Below, piece by piece: positions 1-10,736 of a stretch of DNA of 42,727 nt. A program made the translations under genes and the position numbers. The DNA comes from an uncultured Paraburkholderia sp. (GTDB lineage: Bacteria; Pseudomonadota; Gammaproteobacteria; Burkholderiales; Burkholderiaceae): positions 1 to 42,727 of the forward strand of contig CALNWS010000039.1 in the NCBI GenBank assembly GCA_940747215.1. Reading direction: 5' to 3'. How positions within the stretch are numbered: position 1 is the stretch's first letter; each line of letters begins with the position of its first letter. The notes beneath the pieces were generated by a model, which was not told the origin of the DNA, ran no database searches, and saw only the letters and a program-made list of their open reading frames with translations.

Positions 1-63
1 AAGCTTGCTCGGCAAAGGACTGACCTATCTGCGCACGCAGTGGCCGAAGCTGATCCGCTTCAC
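1..63 (+). mobile_element. IS66-family transposase (TnpC), 3'-ward fragment
   Basis: The first twenty or so codons read LLGKGLTYLRTQWPKLIRF. This resembles the stretch of IS66-type transposases that precedes the conserved DGRYPIDNN block. That downstream block is absent: the similarity stops near base 62 and another gene family takes over. I infer a truncated IS66 remnant cut by the window edge and by a junction to the neighbouring accessory gene. The identification rests on one short motif recalled from the family, so it is moderate only. Confidence 0.5.
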
Positions 64-430
64 TACCACACCTCACGCGCTCCGCTACCTTACTCTGGGG
101 AACGTCGTTCGTGGATCGCATACGTTTGTTCACGCGGTTGCGTCTATTCCGGCCTCTTCAACCTGGCATTGCGGACACAAGGTGAAAGACGCGGCGCTCA
201 TCATGCCGGGAACTGTTATCGCAACGTTTGACCCAAACGGGCGGTATGGCAATCACACAGACGGACGTAGCCATGCGGCGATTTTTCTCGGACGCGATCC
301 GACCGGGATCCGCGTTCTGGACCAATGGAATGGACACACGACACAACCGGTTCACGAACGTGTCATTCGCTACAGGAACGGACTCGGTTTGAAAGTCAAC
401 GACGGGGATCAGTTCTATGTCGTGGAATAA
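64..430 (+). pseudogene. BPSL0067-family protein (CHAP/C40-like fold), N-terminus damaged
   Basis: The C-terminal two thirds match the BPSL0067 family: a GTVIATFDPNGRYGNH block, then HAAIFLG with the conserved His, VLDQWNG and a closing NDGDQFYVVE. Members are about 120-130 residues and resemble cysteine amidases of the NlpC/P60-CHAP type, some linked to type VI secretion. The N-terminal segment that should hold the catalytic Cys (a CVA.V-like motif) cannot be recognised in this frame. Another frame reads SWIAYV there, so an indel or substitution has probably hit the site. No start codon can be assigned because the gene abuts the IS66 remnant. The stop TAA overlaps the next gene's ATG region by 14 bases, as in a coupled pair. 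Function as an amidase effector is inference. Confidence 0.6.
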
Positions 431-745
431 AGCGTTGCTTCTGCTCGCGTGCGTCGTGGCTGCCAGCACAGTGGCCGCTGCGCAGATGTCGTGCTCTGTC
501 AGCGTGTTCGATGCGGGAAGGCGGCACGCGTTGAACAACGCGGCGCTATATGATGGCCCGGTAGACCAGATGGCGAATCTCGTTCCCGTGCGTCAGGGTA
601 ATGCAGATCGATGGATCATTGACGGCAGCGTCGATCCGTATCTGGTTGTCTGTACCAGGGCACAAAAAAGAGCGTTACTCTTCGCGCCAAAGCGGCGCGT
701 AGCTGCACGGCAGGCGATAAGCCATTCCGGGCCTGTTGCAAATGA
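417..745 (+). CDS. STY0300-family periplasmic protein, frameshifted
   Basis: It begins MSWNKALLLLACVVAASTVAAAQ, a clear Sec signal peptide with an Ala-x-Ala cleavage site, so the product should be periplasmic. The mature part shows MSCSVSV, ALYDGPVDQMANLVP and, after a Cys near residue 78, a C-terminal block TLRAKAARSCTAG that is read only after a one-base frameshift near 650, ending in TGA at 745. The YDGPxxQxxxLVP core and the Cys-rich tail are typical of the STY0300 family, which is often next to BPSL0067 genes. That pairing suggests a partner or inhibitor of the upstream hydrolase; this is inference. Without the frameshift correction the frame would run on to about 896. Confidence 0.6.
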
Positions 746-814
746 CCTGAGTGACACGTCGCGCGCCGGATGCCCTCGAGTTGGGCACACCGGGCGCGAC
801 TTTTCAGACTTCCG

Positions 815-1789
815 TTACGGCAACAGAATCGTTGACCCCGTAGTACGTCGCCCTTCGAGATCCTCATGTGCTTTCGCGACATCCGAGAGCGCGTAACGCT
901 GGTTGATACTCGTCTTCACCTTGCCCGACACGAGCACGTCGAACAGTTCCGCCGACATCGCCTCGTAATCGCTGCGCTTGCCGATGTACGTAAACAACGT
1001 GGGCCGCGTAAAGAACAGCGAACCGCGTCCGGCGAATTTGGAGGAATCGATCGGCGGCAACGGACCCGACGCATTGCCGAAGCTCACGAACATGCCGAGC
1101 GGCGCGAGGCAGTCGAGCGATGCGGTGAACGTGTCCTTGCCGATTGAATCGTAGACCACCGGCACGCCCGCGCCGTTGGTGATTTCGCGCACGCGCTTCG
1201 TGAAGTTTTCGCGCGTATAAACGATCGCGTGATCGCAGCCATGCGCCTTCGCGATCTCGGCTTTTTCGTCGGAACCCACGGTGCCGATCACCGTCGCGCC
1301 TAATGCTTTCGCCCACTGGCATACGAGCAAACCGACGCCGCCTGCGGCCGCCTGAATCAGGATCGTGTCGCCGGCTTTCACGGGATACGTGCGGTGCAGC
1401 AGATATTGCGCAGTAAGTCCCTGCAGCATGACGGAGGCCGCCTGCTCGTCGCTCAGCGCGGCCGGCACCTTGACGACCTGCGCGGCCGGCAACACGCGCT
1501 CCTGCGCATACGTGCCCGGCGGACGCGCGACATACGCGACGCGCTCGCCCACTTTCACGTCGGTCACGCCCGAGCCAACCGCGACGACTTCGCCCGCCGC
1601 CTCCATGCCGAGGCCACCAGGTAGCGGCAGCGAATACAAACCGGTGCGGAAATAGACGTCGATATAGTTCAGCCCGACCGCCGTTTGACGGATGCGGATT
1701 TCGCCGGCGCCTAGCTTGCCCACTTCGACATCCACCCACTTCATGACTTCGGGGCCACCGGTTTTATCGAATCGGATTGCTTTGACCAT
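815..1789 (-). CDS. qor: NADPH:quinone oxidoreductase (zeta-crystallin type)
   Basis: A complete 324-residue medium-chain dehydrogenase/reductase without the structural zinc loop. It starts MVKAIRFDKTGGPEV, carries the MDR signature around GLNYIDVYFRTGLY (residues 40-55) and GMEAAGEVVAVG, and a Rossmann motif AAAGGVGLLVCQWAKALGA near residues 148-166. It ends SDVAKAHEDLEGRRTTGSTILLP, as quinone reductases do. The enzyme reduces quinones with NADPH in the cytosol. The start was placed at the ATG preceded by AAGGAG with 5 bases spacing; an in-frame GTG lies one codon upstream. It heads away from mgsA's stop, about 50 bases downstream of that gene, so the two may be co-transcribed. Confidence 0.93.
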   Translation of the reverse strand: MVKAIRFDKTGGPEVMKWVDVEVGKLGAGEIRIRQTAVGLNYIDVYFRTGLYSLPLPGGLGMEAAGEVVAVGSGVTDVKVGERVAYVARPPGTYAQERVLPAAQVVKVPAALSDEQAASVMLQGLTAQYLLHRTYPVKAGDTILIQAAAGGVGLLVCQWAKALGATVIGTVGSDEKAEIAKAHGCDHAIVYTRENFTKRVREITNGAGVPVVYDSIGKDTFTASLDCLAPLGMFVSFGNASGPLPPIDSSKFAGRGSLFFTRPTLFTYIGKRSDYEAMSAELFDVLVSGKVKTSINQRYALSDVAKAHEDLEGRRTTGSTILLP

Positions 1790-1839
1790 CACGTCTCCTT
1801 AGCTAGCGGTTGAGTTGGGTTCGAGCGGCTCACGCGCTG

Positions 1840-2229
1840 TCAGACCTGTTGCGTGAGACGCAGTGTCAGCACGTCGAGAATCATGCGTGTCGTGGAAATA
1901 TTCGTCGCGCACGGAATGTTGTGCACGTCGCATGCGCGGACCAGTGCGTTGATGTCCGGCTCGTGCCGTTGCGGCGTCATCGGATCGCGCAAAAAGATCA
2001 CCATGTCCACGCGCCCTTCCGCGAGTTGTGCGCCGATCTGCAGGTCGCCCCCGTGCGGGCCGGACAGCATGCGCTCCACCGTCAGACCGTGCGCTTCCGA
2101 AATGCGCGAACCGGTCGTGCCGGTGGCGATGATGTCGCAGCGCCCGAGCGTGTCGACGTATTCGCCGGCCAGTTTGACGATGTCGTCCTTCTTGTGATCG
2201 TGCGCGATCAGCGCAATGCGGGTGATCAT
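1840..2229 (-). CDS. mgsA: Methylglyoxal synthase
   Basis: An intact 129-residue protein of normal family length. It shows the IALIAHD start (His10, Asp11), the phosphate-binding ATGTTG loop (residues 35-40), GGDLQIGAQ with Asp62, the FLRDPM segment (canonical FFxDPL/M) and HEPDINAL with His89 and Asp92, followed by CATNISTTR. It converts dihydroxyacetone phosphate to methylglyoxal and phosphate in the cytosol, an overflow bypass of lower glycolysis controlled in other bacteria by inorganic phosphate. It lies upstream of qor on the same strand, which could detoxify related carbonyls or quinones. The start ATG is unambiguous from the length match. Confidence 0.95.
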   Translation of the reverse strand: MITRIALIAHDHKKDDIVKLAGEYVDTLGRCDIIATGTTGSRISEAHGLTVERMLSGPHGGDLQIGAQLAEGRVDMVIFLRDPMTPQRHEPDINALVRACDVHNIPCATNISTTRMILDVLTLRLTQQV

Positions 2230-2395
2230 GACATAAGACTACTGAAACCTGAGTGATTGTTGTTGTGGCGTTGCGGATGCTGCAGATGCTTCGGCGTGTC
2301 TGCTTCAGCGGGTTTGCTTCGATGCGAAGACGCGTTTACATGAAGGCGAACGCGCCGCGCTTAATGTGTGACTTGTGCGTAACTTAGTGCGTGAC

Positions 2396-4041
<1,646 letters not shown>

Positions 4042-4049
4042 CACTCGGC

Positions 4050-4071
4050 CGGCCGGTAGCGGCACCGGCCG
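4050..4071 (+). terminator. Candidate hairpin terminator after upp
   Basis: CGGCCGGT and ACCGGCCG form a perfect 8-bp GC-only stem (one A-T pair) around the loop agcggc, nine bases after the upp stop codon. No U-tract follows, so it is a weak or Rho-assisted terminator at best. Confidence 0.45.
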
Positions 4072-4609
4072 ACACGAGGTGGCGGCGCGCGGAAAATGGA
4101 CAAAACGCAACCGCAAAACGCAACCGAAGCAAGCCCGCCGTCCACTTTCTGCTCACCTTTCGCGCAGTTTCCGCCTACGTCACCTCCCGGCAGCGTGATA
4201 AAATTCGAATCCGCTCAAAGAGCGGCTCAACCTGCACCACCGCCCGGCGCATCGCGCCTTGACGCGGGGCCTGCCAGGACCAGCGGAACAGGCACCTGCA
4301 CGAGCACGACCGGCATACGGGCAAGCGGTATGCGGCTCACGGTGCTTGTCGCGGCTTCTCCGGGCATCGCCGCTGGCCACCCTATCCCGCATCCGGGCTG
4401 CCGGGTCCGCGCTTCAGGAACCGCTACAGCGTCGGGTCCGGTTCCGGTTCCGCTCGCTGGGTGCTATCAGGCTGAATACAGGTTCTACACTAGGCGGTTT
4501 GACATCGAGGCGCATAAGAAAACGCGTAACACGCGTACGTGCCCGTAAAACGCAACGACAATTGCACAATGCGTGCGCCTCACGAAGCACGCGCGATGGA
4601 GAAAGAGGT
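4072..4609. other. Intergenic region upp-yebC, no gene recognised
   Basis: About 540 bases without a convincing gene. A plus-strand open frame at 4096-4548 exists but its product is Pro/Ala/Thr/Arg-rich low complexity with no Shine-Dalgarno sequence, so I do not call it. Segments such as tgataaaattcgaatccgc near 4196 are relatively AT-rich and could hold the yebC promoter, but no clear -35/-10 pair stands out. Confidence 0.4.
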
Positions 4610-5337
4610 ATGGCGGGTCATTCGAAATGGGCCAACATCAAGCATAAGAAAGCAGCGGCCGACGCCAAGCGCGGCAAGGTCTGGACGCGGCTCATCAAGG
4701 AAATCCAAGTCGCGGCGCGCATGGGCGGCGGTGACATCGACTCGAATCCGCGTCTGCGGCTCGCCGTCGAAAAGGCGTACGATGCCAACATGCCGAAAGA
4801 CAACGTCAACCGCGCGATCCAGCGCGGCGTAGGCGGTGTCGACGGTGCGAACTACGAAGAAATCCGCTACGAAGGCTACGGCATCGGCGGGGCGGCGGTA
4901 ATCGTCGACACCATGACCGACAACCGTACGCGCACGGTCGCGGAAGTGCGTTACGCGTTCTCGAAGAATGGCGGCAACATGGGCACGGACGGCTCGGTGT
5001 CGTTCATTCGACCACGTCGGCCAGTTCCTGTTCGCGCCGGGCACCGCTGAAGACAAGCTGATGGAAGCCGCGCTCGAAGCCGGCGCCGACGACGTAGTCA
5101 CGAGCGAAGACGGCAGTATCGAAGTGCTGTGCCCGCCGAACGATTTCCCGAAGGTGAAGGCCGCGCTCGAAGCCGCGGGCTTCAAGGCGGAACTGGCGGA
5201 AGTCACGATGAAACCTCAGACGGAAGTCGAGTTCACCGGCGACGACGCAGTGAAGATGCAGAAGCTGCTCGACGCGCTGGAGAATCTGGACGACGTGCAG
5301 GAAGTCTATACGAACGGCCTCGATCGCCGACGAGTAA
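4610..5337 (+). CDS. yebC: YebC/PmpR-family DNA-binding protein, two frameshifts
   Basis: The N-terminal frame begins [20 protein letters not shown], the signature of the YebC/PmpR family, and continues through [17 protein letters not shown] and [17 protein letters not shown]. Near 5009 two bases are missing (FDHVGQFLF follows in another frame), and near 5320 another indel hides the normal C-terminus IADE-TAA. The corrected product is about 242 residues, the usual length. Family members act as transcriptional regulators, and recent work on TACO1/YebC links them to translation of proline stretches. The start ATG follows GGAG at eight bases. It heads the yebC-purD-hemF housekeeping run. Confidence 0.9.
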
Positions 5338-5437
5338 GCGGTGGGCGCGCCCGAGCGGCGCGCGGCATTGGTCTGTTTTTCCATGGCTCTGGCGGGTCGC
5401 CTCGGCCGTTTATGGTTTTTAAGTCTCGGGGATTCAC

Positions 5438-6739
5438 ATGAAGATACTCGTTGTCGGTTCCGGCGGTCGCGAACACGCACTCGCATGGAAGCTCGCGCAG
5501 TCGCCGCGGGTCCAGCTCGTCTACGTGGCGCCGGGCAACGGCGGCACCGCTCAGGACGAGCGTCTGCGCAACGTCGACATCACCGAGCCGGCCGCGCTCG
5601 CCGATTTCGTCGAGAAAGAGCAGATCGCTTTCACGCTGGTCGGTCCGGAAGCGCCGCTCGCTGCGGGTATCGTCAACCTGTTCCGCTCGCGCGGTCTGAA
5701 AATTTTCGGACCCACGAAGGAAGCCGCGCAGCTCGAAAGCTCGAAAGACTTCGCGAAGGCGTTCATGAAGCGCCACGCGATTCCCACGGCCGAATACGAA
5801 ACGTTCGCCGCCGCCGCCGCGCACGCGTATATCGACTCGAAGGGCGCGCCCATCGTGATCAAGGCCGACGGCCTCGCCACGGGCAAGGGCGTGGTAGTCG
5901 CGCAAACGCTGGAAGAAGCGCACACCGCGGTCGACATGATGCTGTCCGACAACAAGCTCGGCGATGCCGGCGCGCGTGTCGTGATCGAGGAATTCCTTGC
6001 GGGCGAGGAAGCGAGCTTCATCGTGATGGTGGACGGCAAGAACGTGCTGCCGCTCGCTTCGAGCCAGGACCACAAGCGTCTGCTAGACGCCGACCAGGGT
6101 CCGAACACGGGCGGCATGGGCGCCTATTCGCCGGCCCCGATCGTAACGCCGCAACTGCATGCCCGCGTGATGCGCGAAATCATTCTGCCTACCGTGCGCG
6201 GCATGGAGAAGGAAGGCAACCGCTTCACCGGCTTCCTGTACGCCGGCCTGATGATCGACGCGCAAGGCAACCCGAAAACGCTCGAATTCAATTGCCGCAT
6301 GGGCGACCCGGAAACGCAGCCGATCATGGCGCGCCTGAAGGGCGACTATTCGAAGGTGGTCGAGCAGGCCATTGCCGGCACGCTGGATACGGTCGAGCTC
6401 GAATGGGACCGCCGCACCGCGCTCGGCGTGGTGATCGCCGCGCACAACTATCCGGACACGCCGCGCAAGGGCGACCTCATCAGCGGCATTCCGGCGGAAA
6501 CCGCGGATTCGGTCACGTTTCATGCGGGCACCACGCTCGCGGACGGCAAGCTCACGACCTCGGGCGGCCGCGTGCTGTGCGTAGTGGGTCTCGCGGATTC
6601 GGTGCGCAGCGCGCAGTCGGCGGCATACGAGACGATCAACCATATTTCGTTCGACGGCATGCAGTACCGCCACGACATTGGTTACCGCGCGATCAACCGC
6701 AAACACGACGCCAAAACCAAAGCCAAAGGCAAGCACTGA
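5438..6739 (+). CDS. purD: Phosphoribosylamine-glycine ligase (GARS)
   Basis: A complete 433-residue ATP-grasp enzyme. It opens [19 protein letters not shown] (the N domain with the GSGGREHA loop), has [17 protein letters not shown] at the A/N boundary, [13 protein letters not shown] as the ATP-binding flap, and [15 protein letters not shown] plus [12 protein letters not shown] near residue 290 for metal and substrate binding. It catalyses step two of de novo purine synthesis: 5-phosphoribosylamine + glycine + ATP to GAR. A Lys/Lys-Ala tail ([11 protein letters not shown]) ends the protein. It sits 100 bases after yebC and upstream of hemF. The start is preceded by GGGGA six bases away. Confidence 0.97.
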   Translation: MKILVVGSGGREHALAWKLAQSPRVQLVYVAPGNGGTAQDERLRNVDITEPAALADFVEKEQIAFTLVGPEAPLAAGIVNLFRSRGLKIFGPTKEAAQLESSKDFAKAFMKRHAIPTAEYETFAAAAAHAYIDSKGAPIVIKADGLATGKGVVVAQTLEEAHTAVDMMLSDNKLGDAGARVVIEEFLAGEEASFIVMVDGKNVLPLASSQDHKRLLDADQGPNTGGMGAYSPAPIVTPQLHARVMREIILPTVRGMEKEGNRFTGFLYAGLMIDAQGNPKTLEFNCRMGDPETQPIMARLKGDYSKVVEQAIAGTLDTVELEWDRRTALGVVIAAHNYPDTPRKGDLISGIPAETADSVTFHAGTTLADGKLTTSGGRVLCVVGLADSVRSAQSAAYETINHISFDGMQYRHDIGYRAINRKHDAKTKAKGKH

Positions 6740-7097
6740 GGCGTTCAGGCCGGCCGCCCGTGTGTTCCTCTTGTATGGCGCTGGTATAGCGCTGGTGTAG
6801 CGCAAGTGCGCGGCATCCGAAGCGCTACACTGCGGGCTTCGGCGGCAGTTTTCTCCCGTTCCGGCGGGAGGCGCTTTTCGCGGCGGGCTGCGTGCGGGGT
6901 TTCGCTTTCTACGCCGCCGAGCTAACAGAACCAGAACCGTCGAGCCGGCCCACCCGGCTTTACGGGAAACGCCCGGCGCAACGCCCGAAGCAACGCCTCG
7001 CGCCGCGCTTTCGCCGATCGTGCCGGCAAACATCCAGCAATCGTCTTCAGGAAGAACCTGCGGCACGCCGTGCGTGCCGCCCTTAGCATCTGCATTC
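6740..7097 (+). other. Intergenic region purD-hemF with a small hairpin
   Basis: About 360 bases with no gene. It begins with imperfect repeats of tagcgctggt (6775-6800) and a TACACT that could serve as a -10 (near 6827). CTCCCG/CGGGAG at 6853-6870 forms a 6-bp stem followed by gcgctttt, a plausible weak terminator for purD or attenuator ahead of hemF. The remainder is GC-rich and featureless. Confidence 0.4.
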
Positions 7098-8021
7098 ATG
7101 ACCGAATCGAGCTACGACGCACAGGCCGTGCGCAGCTGGCTGCAAGGCCTGCAAACGCATATCGCAAACACGCTCGGCGCGTTCGACGGCACGCCGTTCG
7201 CCACCGACGCCTGGCAGCGCGCGCCCGGCGAAAAACTGCGCGGCGGCGGTTGCACGCGAATCCTCGAAGGCGGCAAGTTCTTCGAGCGCGCGGGCATCGG
7301 CTTTTCGGATATCGCGGGCGACATGCTGCCGGGCTCGGCGAGCGCGGCGCGTCCGCAACTGGCCGGCCGTGGCTTCGAGGCCATGGGCGTCTCGCTCGTG
7401 CTGCACCCGCACAATCCGCATTGCCCGACCGTGCATATGAACGTGCGTCTGCTGATCGCCACCAAGGCCGGCGAAGAACCCGTGTTCTGGTTCGGCGGCG
7501 GCATGGACCTCACGCCGTACTACGGTTACGAGGAAGACGCGCGGCACTTCCACCGCGTGTGCCGCGACGCGCTTGCGCCTTACGGGGCGGACCTTTACCC
7601 GGGTTTCAAGCGCTGGTGCGACGAGTATTTCTTCTTGAAACACCGCAACGAGCCGCGTGGCATCGGCGGCATTTTCTTCGACGATTTCTCCGCGCCGGAC
7701 TTCGATCAATCGTTCGCGATGCTCAAAAGCGTGGGCGACGGTTTCCTCAAGGCCTACCTGCCGATCATCGAAAAGCGCCGCAACATTCCGTACGGCGAAG
7801 CCGAGCGCGAATTCCAGGCTTACCGGCGCGGGCGTTACGTCGAATTCAATCTGGTCTTCGACCGTGGCACACTGTTTGGGTTGCAGAGCGGCGGACGCAC
7901 GGAATCCATCCTGATGTCCATGCCGCCTGTGGTGAACTGGCGCTACAACTGGCATCCTGAACCGGACACGCCGGAAGCACGTCTTTATAGCGATTTTCTC
8001 GTGGCGCGCGAGTGGGTGTGA
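7098..8021 (+). CDS. hemF: Oxygen-dependent coproporphyrinogen III oxidase
   Basis: An intact 307-residue protein, near the usual 300. Motifs include [35 protein letters not shown] with the conserved His cluster, [31 protein letters not shown] and [21 protein letters not shown]. It converts coproporphyrinogen III to protoporphyrinogen IX by two oxidative decarboxylations using O2, in the cytosol, late in heme synthesis. The ATG at 7098 was chosen from the conserved N-terminal [19 protein letters not shown]; the frame is open further upstream but the extra residues look like leader. It precedes nadD by 52 bases. Confidence 0.96.
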   Translation: MTESSYDAQAVRSWLQGLQTHIANTLGAFDGTPFATDAWQRAPGEKLRGGGCTRILEGGKFFERAGIGFSDIAGDMLPGSASAARPQLAGRGFEAMGVSLVLHPHNPHCPTVHMNVRLLIATKAGEEPVFWFGGGMDLTPYYGYEEDARHFHRVCRDALAPYGADLYPGFKRWCDEYFFLKHRNEPRGIGGIFFDDFSAPDFDQSFAMLKSVGDGFLKAYLPIIEKRRNIPYGEAEREFQAYRRGRYVEFNLVFDRGTLFGLQSGGRTESILMSMPPVVNWRYNWHPEPDTPEARLYSDFLVAREWV

Positions 8022-8073
8022 GGCGCGTCGCGCCATCGCAGCCCAGCACTTCGTCACGACAAAGGATCTTCAC

Positions 8074-8823
8074 CTGAAGCCGAACGCTCACCCTGTCGCC
8101 CTGCCCCGCCGGATCGGCCTGCTTGGCGGCACTTTCGACCCGATCCACGCCGGCCACCTGGCGCTCGCCCGGCGCTTCGCCGAGGTGCTGCAACTGACCG
8201 AGCTGGTGCTGTTGCCGGCCGGCCAGCCCTGGCAGAAATCGGACGTGTCGCCGGCCGTGCACAGACTAGCGATGACACGCGCCGCAGCCAGCGAACTCGC
8301 GCTGCCGGACGTGAACGTGCGCGTCGCGACCGACGAGATCGATCACGACGGTCCCACGTACACGGTCGAAACGCTGCAACACTGGCGCGAACGGGAAGGT
8401 CTGGACGCGTCGATCGCGCTGCTGATCGGTGCCGATCAACTGGTACATCTCGATACGTGGCGCGAGTGGCAACGGCTCTTCGAGTTCGCGCACATCTGCG
8501 CGGCCACGCGGCCCGGTTTCGATCTCGCGTCGATTCCGCCCGTCGTCGCGAAAGAGATCGACGCGCGACGCGCTCGCGCCGAGGTGCTGCGCGGCACGCC
8601 GTGCGGCCATCTGCTGATTGACACGACGCTTGCGTTCGACGTGTCGGCCACCGACTTTCGCGCGCATCTGCGTGCGAAAGTCACCGAACAGGTGAGCCAG
8701 CAGCTCGCGCACGCGGACGCCGAACAGACGCAGCCGCAGGAACACACGCAGGCCAAGGCCGCTAGTCACGTCTCCGCCGCGGTGTGGGACTATATTCTTC
8801 AACATCATCTGTACCACCGGTAA
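8074..8823 (+). CDS. nadD: Nicotinate-nucleotide adenylyltransferase, apparent CTG start
   Basis: About 249 residues with the nucleotidyltransferase signature [17 protein letters not shown] near residues 17-33, [26 protein letters not shown] and [11 protein letters not shown] (the SxTxxR motif). It joins nicotinate mononucleotide to ATP to form deamido-NAD. The only start that keeps the expected N-terminus ([14 protein letters not shown]) is a CTG at 8074 with AAAGGA seven bases upstream. Related genes begin ATG-AAG-CCG, so an A-to-C change or error, or a true CTG start, must be assumed. The first internal ATG lies at 8272, after the catalytic loop. The C-terminal Gln/Thr-rich region before [12 protein letters not shown] is a family-variable insert. 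rsfS starts 4 bases after its stop, indicating an operon. Confidence 0.93.
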   Translation: MKPNAHPVALPRRIGLLGGTFDPIHAGHLALARRFAEVLQLTELVLLPAGQPWQKSDVSPAVHRLAMTRAAASELALPDVNVRVATDEIDHDGPTYTVETLQHWREREGLDASIALLIGADQLVHLDTWREWQRLFEFAHICAATRPGFDLASIPPVVAKEIDARRARAEVLRGTPCGHLLIDTTLAFDVSATDFRAHLRAKVTEQVSQQLAHADAEQTQPQEHTQAKAASHVSAAVWDYILQHHLYHR

Positions 8824-8827
8824 CCCC

Positions 8828-9266
8828 ATGGATATTCGCAAACTGCAACGCGTGATCGTCGACGCCCTCGAAGACGTCAAGGCGCAAGACATCAAGGTGT
8901 TCAACACCAGCCACCTGACGGCGCTGTTCGATCGCGTGATCGTCGCGAGCGGCACCTCCAATCGCCAGACCAAGGCGCTCGCGTCGAGCGTGCGCAAAAG
9001 CGTGAAGGAAGCCGGCGGCGAGATCGTCAGTACCGAAGGTGAGGACATCGGCGAATGGGTGCTGGTGGATTGCGGCGACGCGATCGTGCACATCCTGCAA
9101 CCGGCGCTGCGCCAGTACTACAACCTCGAAGAGATCTGGGGCGAGAAGCCGGTGCGCATCAAGCTGTCCACGCCCGATCCGTTCGGCGGCGCGCGTTCGA
9201 GCAAGGCCGAACGAGGAAGACGAAAACGACGAAGCGCCGGCCGCGAAGCCTGCGCGCCGCAAGTAA
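8828..9266 (+). CDS. rsfS: Ribosomal silencing factor RsfS, frameshift near C-terminus
   Basis: MDIRKLQRVIVDALEDVKAQDIKVF opens the protein; TALFDRVIVASGTSNRQTKALA and the strongly conserved GEWVLVDCGDAIVHILQPALRQYYNLEEIWG identify RsfS (Iojap). It binds ribosomal protein uL14 and blocks subunit joining when cells starve. One extra base near 9211 moves the acidic tail (EEDENDEAPAAKPARRK, stop TAA at 9264-9266) into another frame; the functional domain is unaffected. It sits between nadD and rlmH in the conserved order. Confidence 0.93.
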
Positions 9267-9411
9267 GCGCGCGGCCGCAGACCTGCCGCTCTCCGGCGAT
9301 TGCTCGTAGCTCGTAGCTGTGGTTCGTAGTTCGCTCAGCGGCAGGTTCGCGTTCGTTTTTCCTCAACGTATTCGTCAGTGCATTCGTCTCGCGGATGCGT
9401 TGACTCAAGTC

Positions 9412-9873
9412 ATGAAACTGCACATTCTCGCCGTCGGCCACAAGATGCCGGACTGGATCGCCACCGGCTTCGACGGATACGCGAAGCGCATGCCGCCCGA
9501 GCTGCGCATCGAGTTGCGCGAAATCAAGCCGGAGCAGCGTTCGCCGGCCGCGCGGCTGAAAGCGTGATGGCCGCCGAGCGTGTGAAGATCGAAGCCGCGC
9601 TGCCGAAGAACGCGCGCATCGTCGCGCTCGACGAACGCGGCAAAGACTGGATCACCATGCAACTCGCGGGCGCGCTGCCCGGCTGGCAGCAGGACGGCCG
9701 CGACGTCGCGTTCCTGATCGGCGGCACCGACGGCCTCGATCATGAACTGAAGGCGCGCGCCGATATGATGCAGCGCGTGCCCAGCCGCACGCCATGGTGC
9801 GCGTGCTGCTCGCCGAACACAGCTTTACCGCGCGTGGACCATCACGCAAAATCACCCCTATCATCGCGCGTGA
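9412..9873 (+). CDS. rlmH: 23S rRNA pseudouridine-1915 N3-methyltransferase, frameshifted
   Basis: [28 protein letters not shown] begins a typical RlmH. After a frameshift near 9558 the second frame gives [16 protein letters not shown] and [18 protein letters not shown], the SPOUT knot with its AdoMet loop. A third section around 9770-9870, in yet another frame, supplies the MVRVLLAE helix and a tail equivalent to [13 protein letters not shown] before TGA at 9871. The corrected length is about 154-156 residues. The enzyme methylates pseudouridine 1915 of 23S rRNA on the 70S ribosome. With all conserved blocks present, the breaks are best read as errors. Confidence 0.88.
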
Positions 9874-10097
9874 GTGCGCTGAACTGCAGTGCGTGTTGTT
9901 TTGCGCTGAGTCGTGCGTTGTGCGTTTTTGCGCTGGGTGCCGTGCGCGGCATGGGTCGCAGCGAGTTCATGCATCGGCGCTTACAGCGGCCGAGTGCTTG
10001 CTTGTCACCATACGCGTTGAATCACACCCACGCGCATGCACGCCCGCGCCGTCACCGCGCCCTTCACGCGAACATAACCTTCGATCGAGATCCGTTC

Positions 10098-10727
10098 ATG
10101 CCTACGTCCGCCGATTCGCTGCATCCCTTCGTCTATCTCGCGTCGCAGAGTCCGCGCCGCCAGGAGTTGCTGCAGCAACTGGGCGTGCGTTTCGAACTGC
10201 TGCTGCCGCGACCCGACGAAGATGCCGAAGCGCTCGAAGCCGAATTGCTCGGCGAGCGAGCGCACGACTACGTGCAGCACGTGTGCATCGCGAAGGCGCA
10301 TGCGACGCGCGCGCGGCTCGTCGCCGGCGGACATGTTGAACGGCCGATTCTCGTTGCAGACACAACCGTCACGATCAACGATGCGATTCTCGGCAAACCC
10401 GTCGACGCCGAGTCGCGATGCTCACGCGCCTCGCAGGCCGCGATCACGAAGTGCTGACCGCGCTCGCCGTAGTCGATGCGCAAGGCGTGCTGCTGCCCGC
10501 CGCGCTGTCGGTTTCGAGGATGCGTTTTGCTGCAGTGCACGCAGATGCGATCCGCCGATATGTGGGAAGCGGCGAGCGGCGAGCCGCTCGGCAAGGCGGG
10601 CGCATACGGCATGCAGGGACGCGCCGCGGAGTTTATCGAGCATATCGACGGGTCCTATTCAGGTATCATGGGTTTGCCGCTTTTTGAAACCGCTGCCCTC
10701 CTGCGCGCAGCGCACATCGACTTTTAG
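10098..10727 (+). CDS. maf: Maf-family nucleoside triphosphate pyrophosphatase (YhdE-like), frameshifted
   Basis: The start [29 protein letters not shown] contains the Maf signature Sx[16 protein letters not shown] and [18 protein letters not shown] follow, with the general-base Asp of the ADT motif. Frame changes near 10418 and 10545 then lead to [38 protein letters not shown], the second conserved half, and TAG at 10725. The product hydrolyses non-canonical or dTTP/UTP nucleotides, acting as a housecleaning enzyme. Its position immediately before rng matches the yhdE-rng order of E. coli, which favours the dTTP/UTPase subtype; that is inference. Confidence 0.88.
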
Positions 10728-10736
10728 AACAACACC

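Noticed and set aside
4096..4548. Possible 150-residue protein between upp and yebC
   Set aside because: Low-complexity Pro/Ala/Thr content, no ribosome binding site and no recognisable domain.
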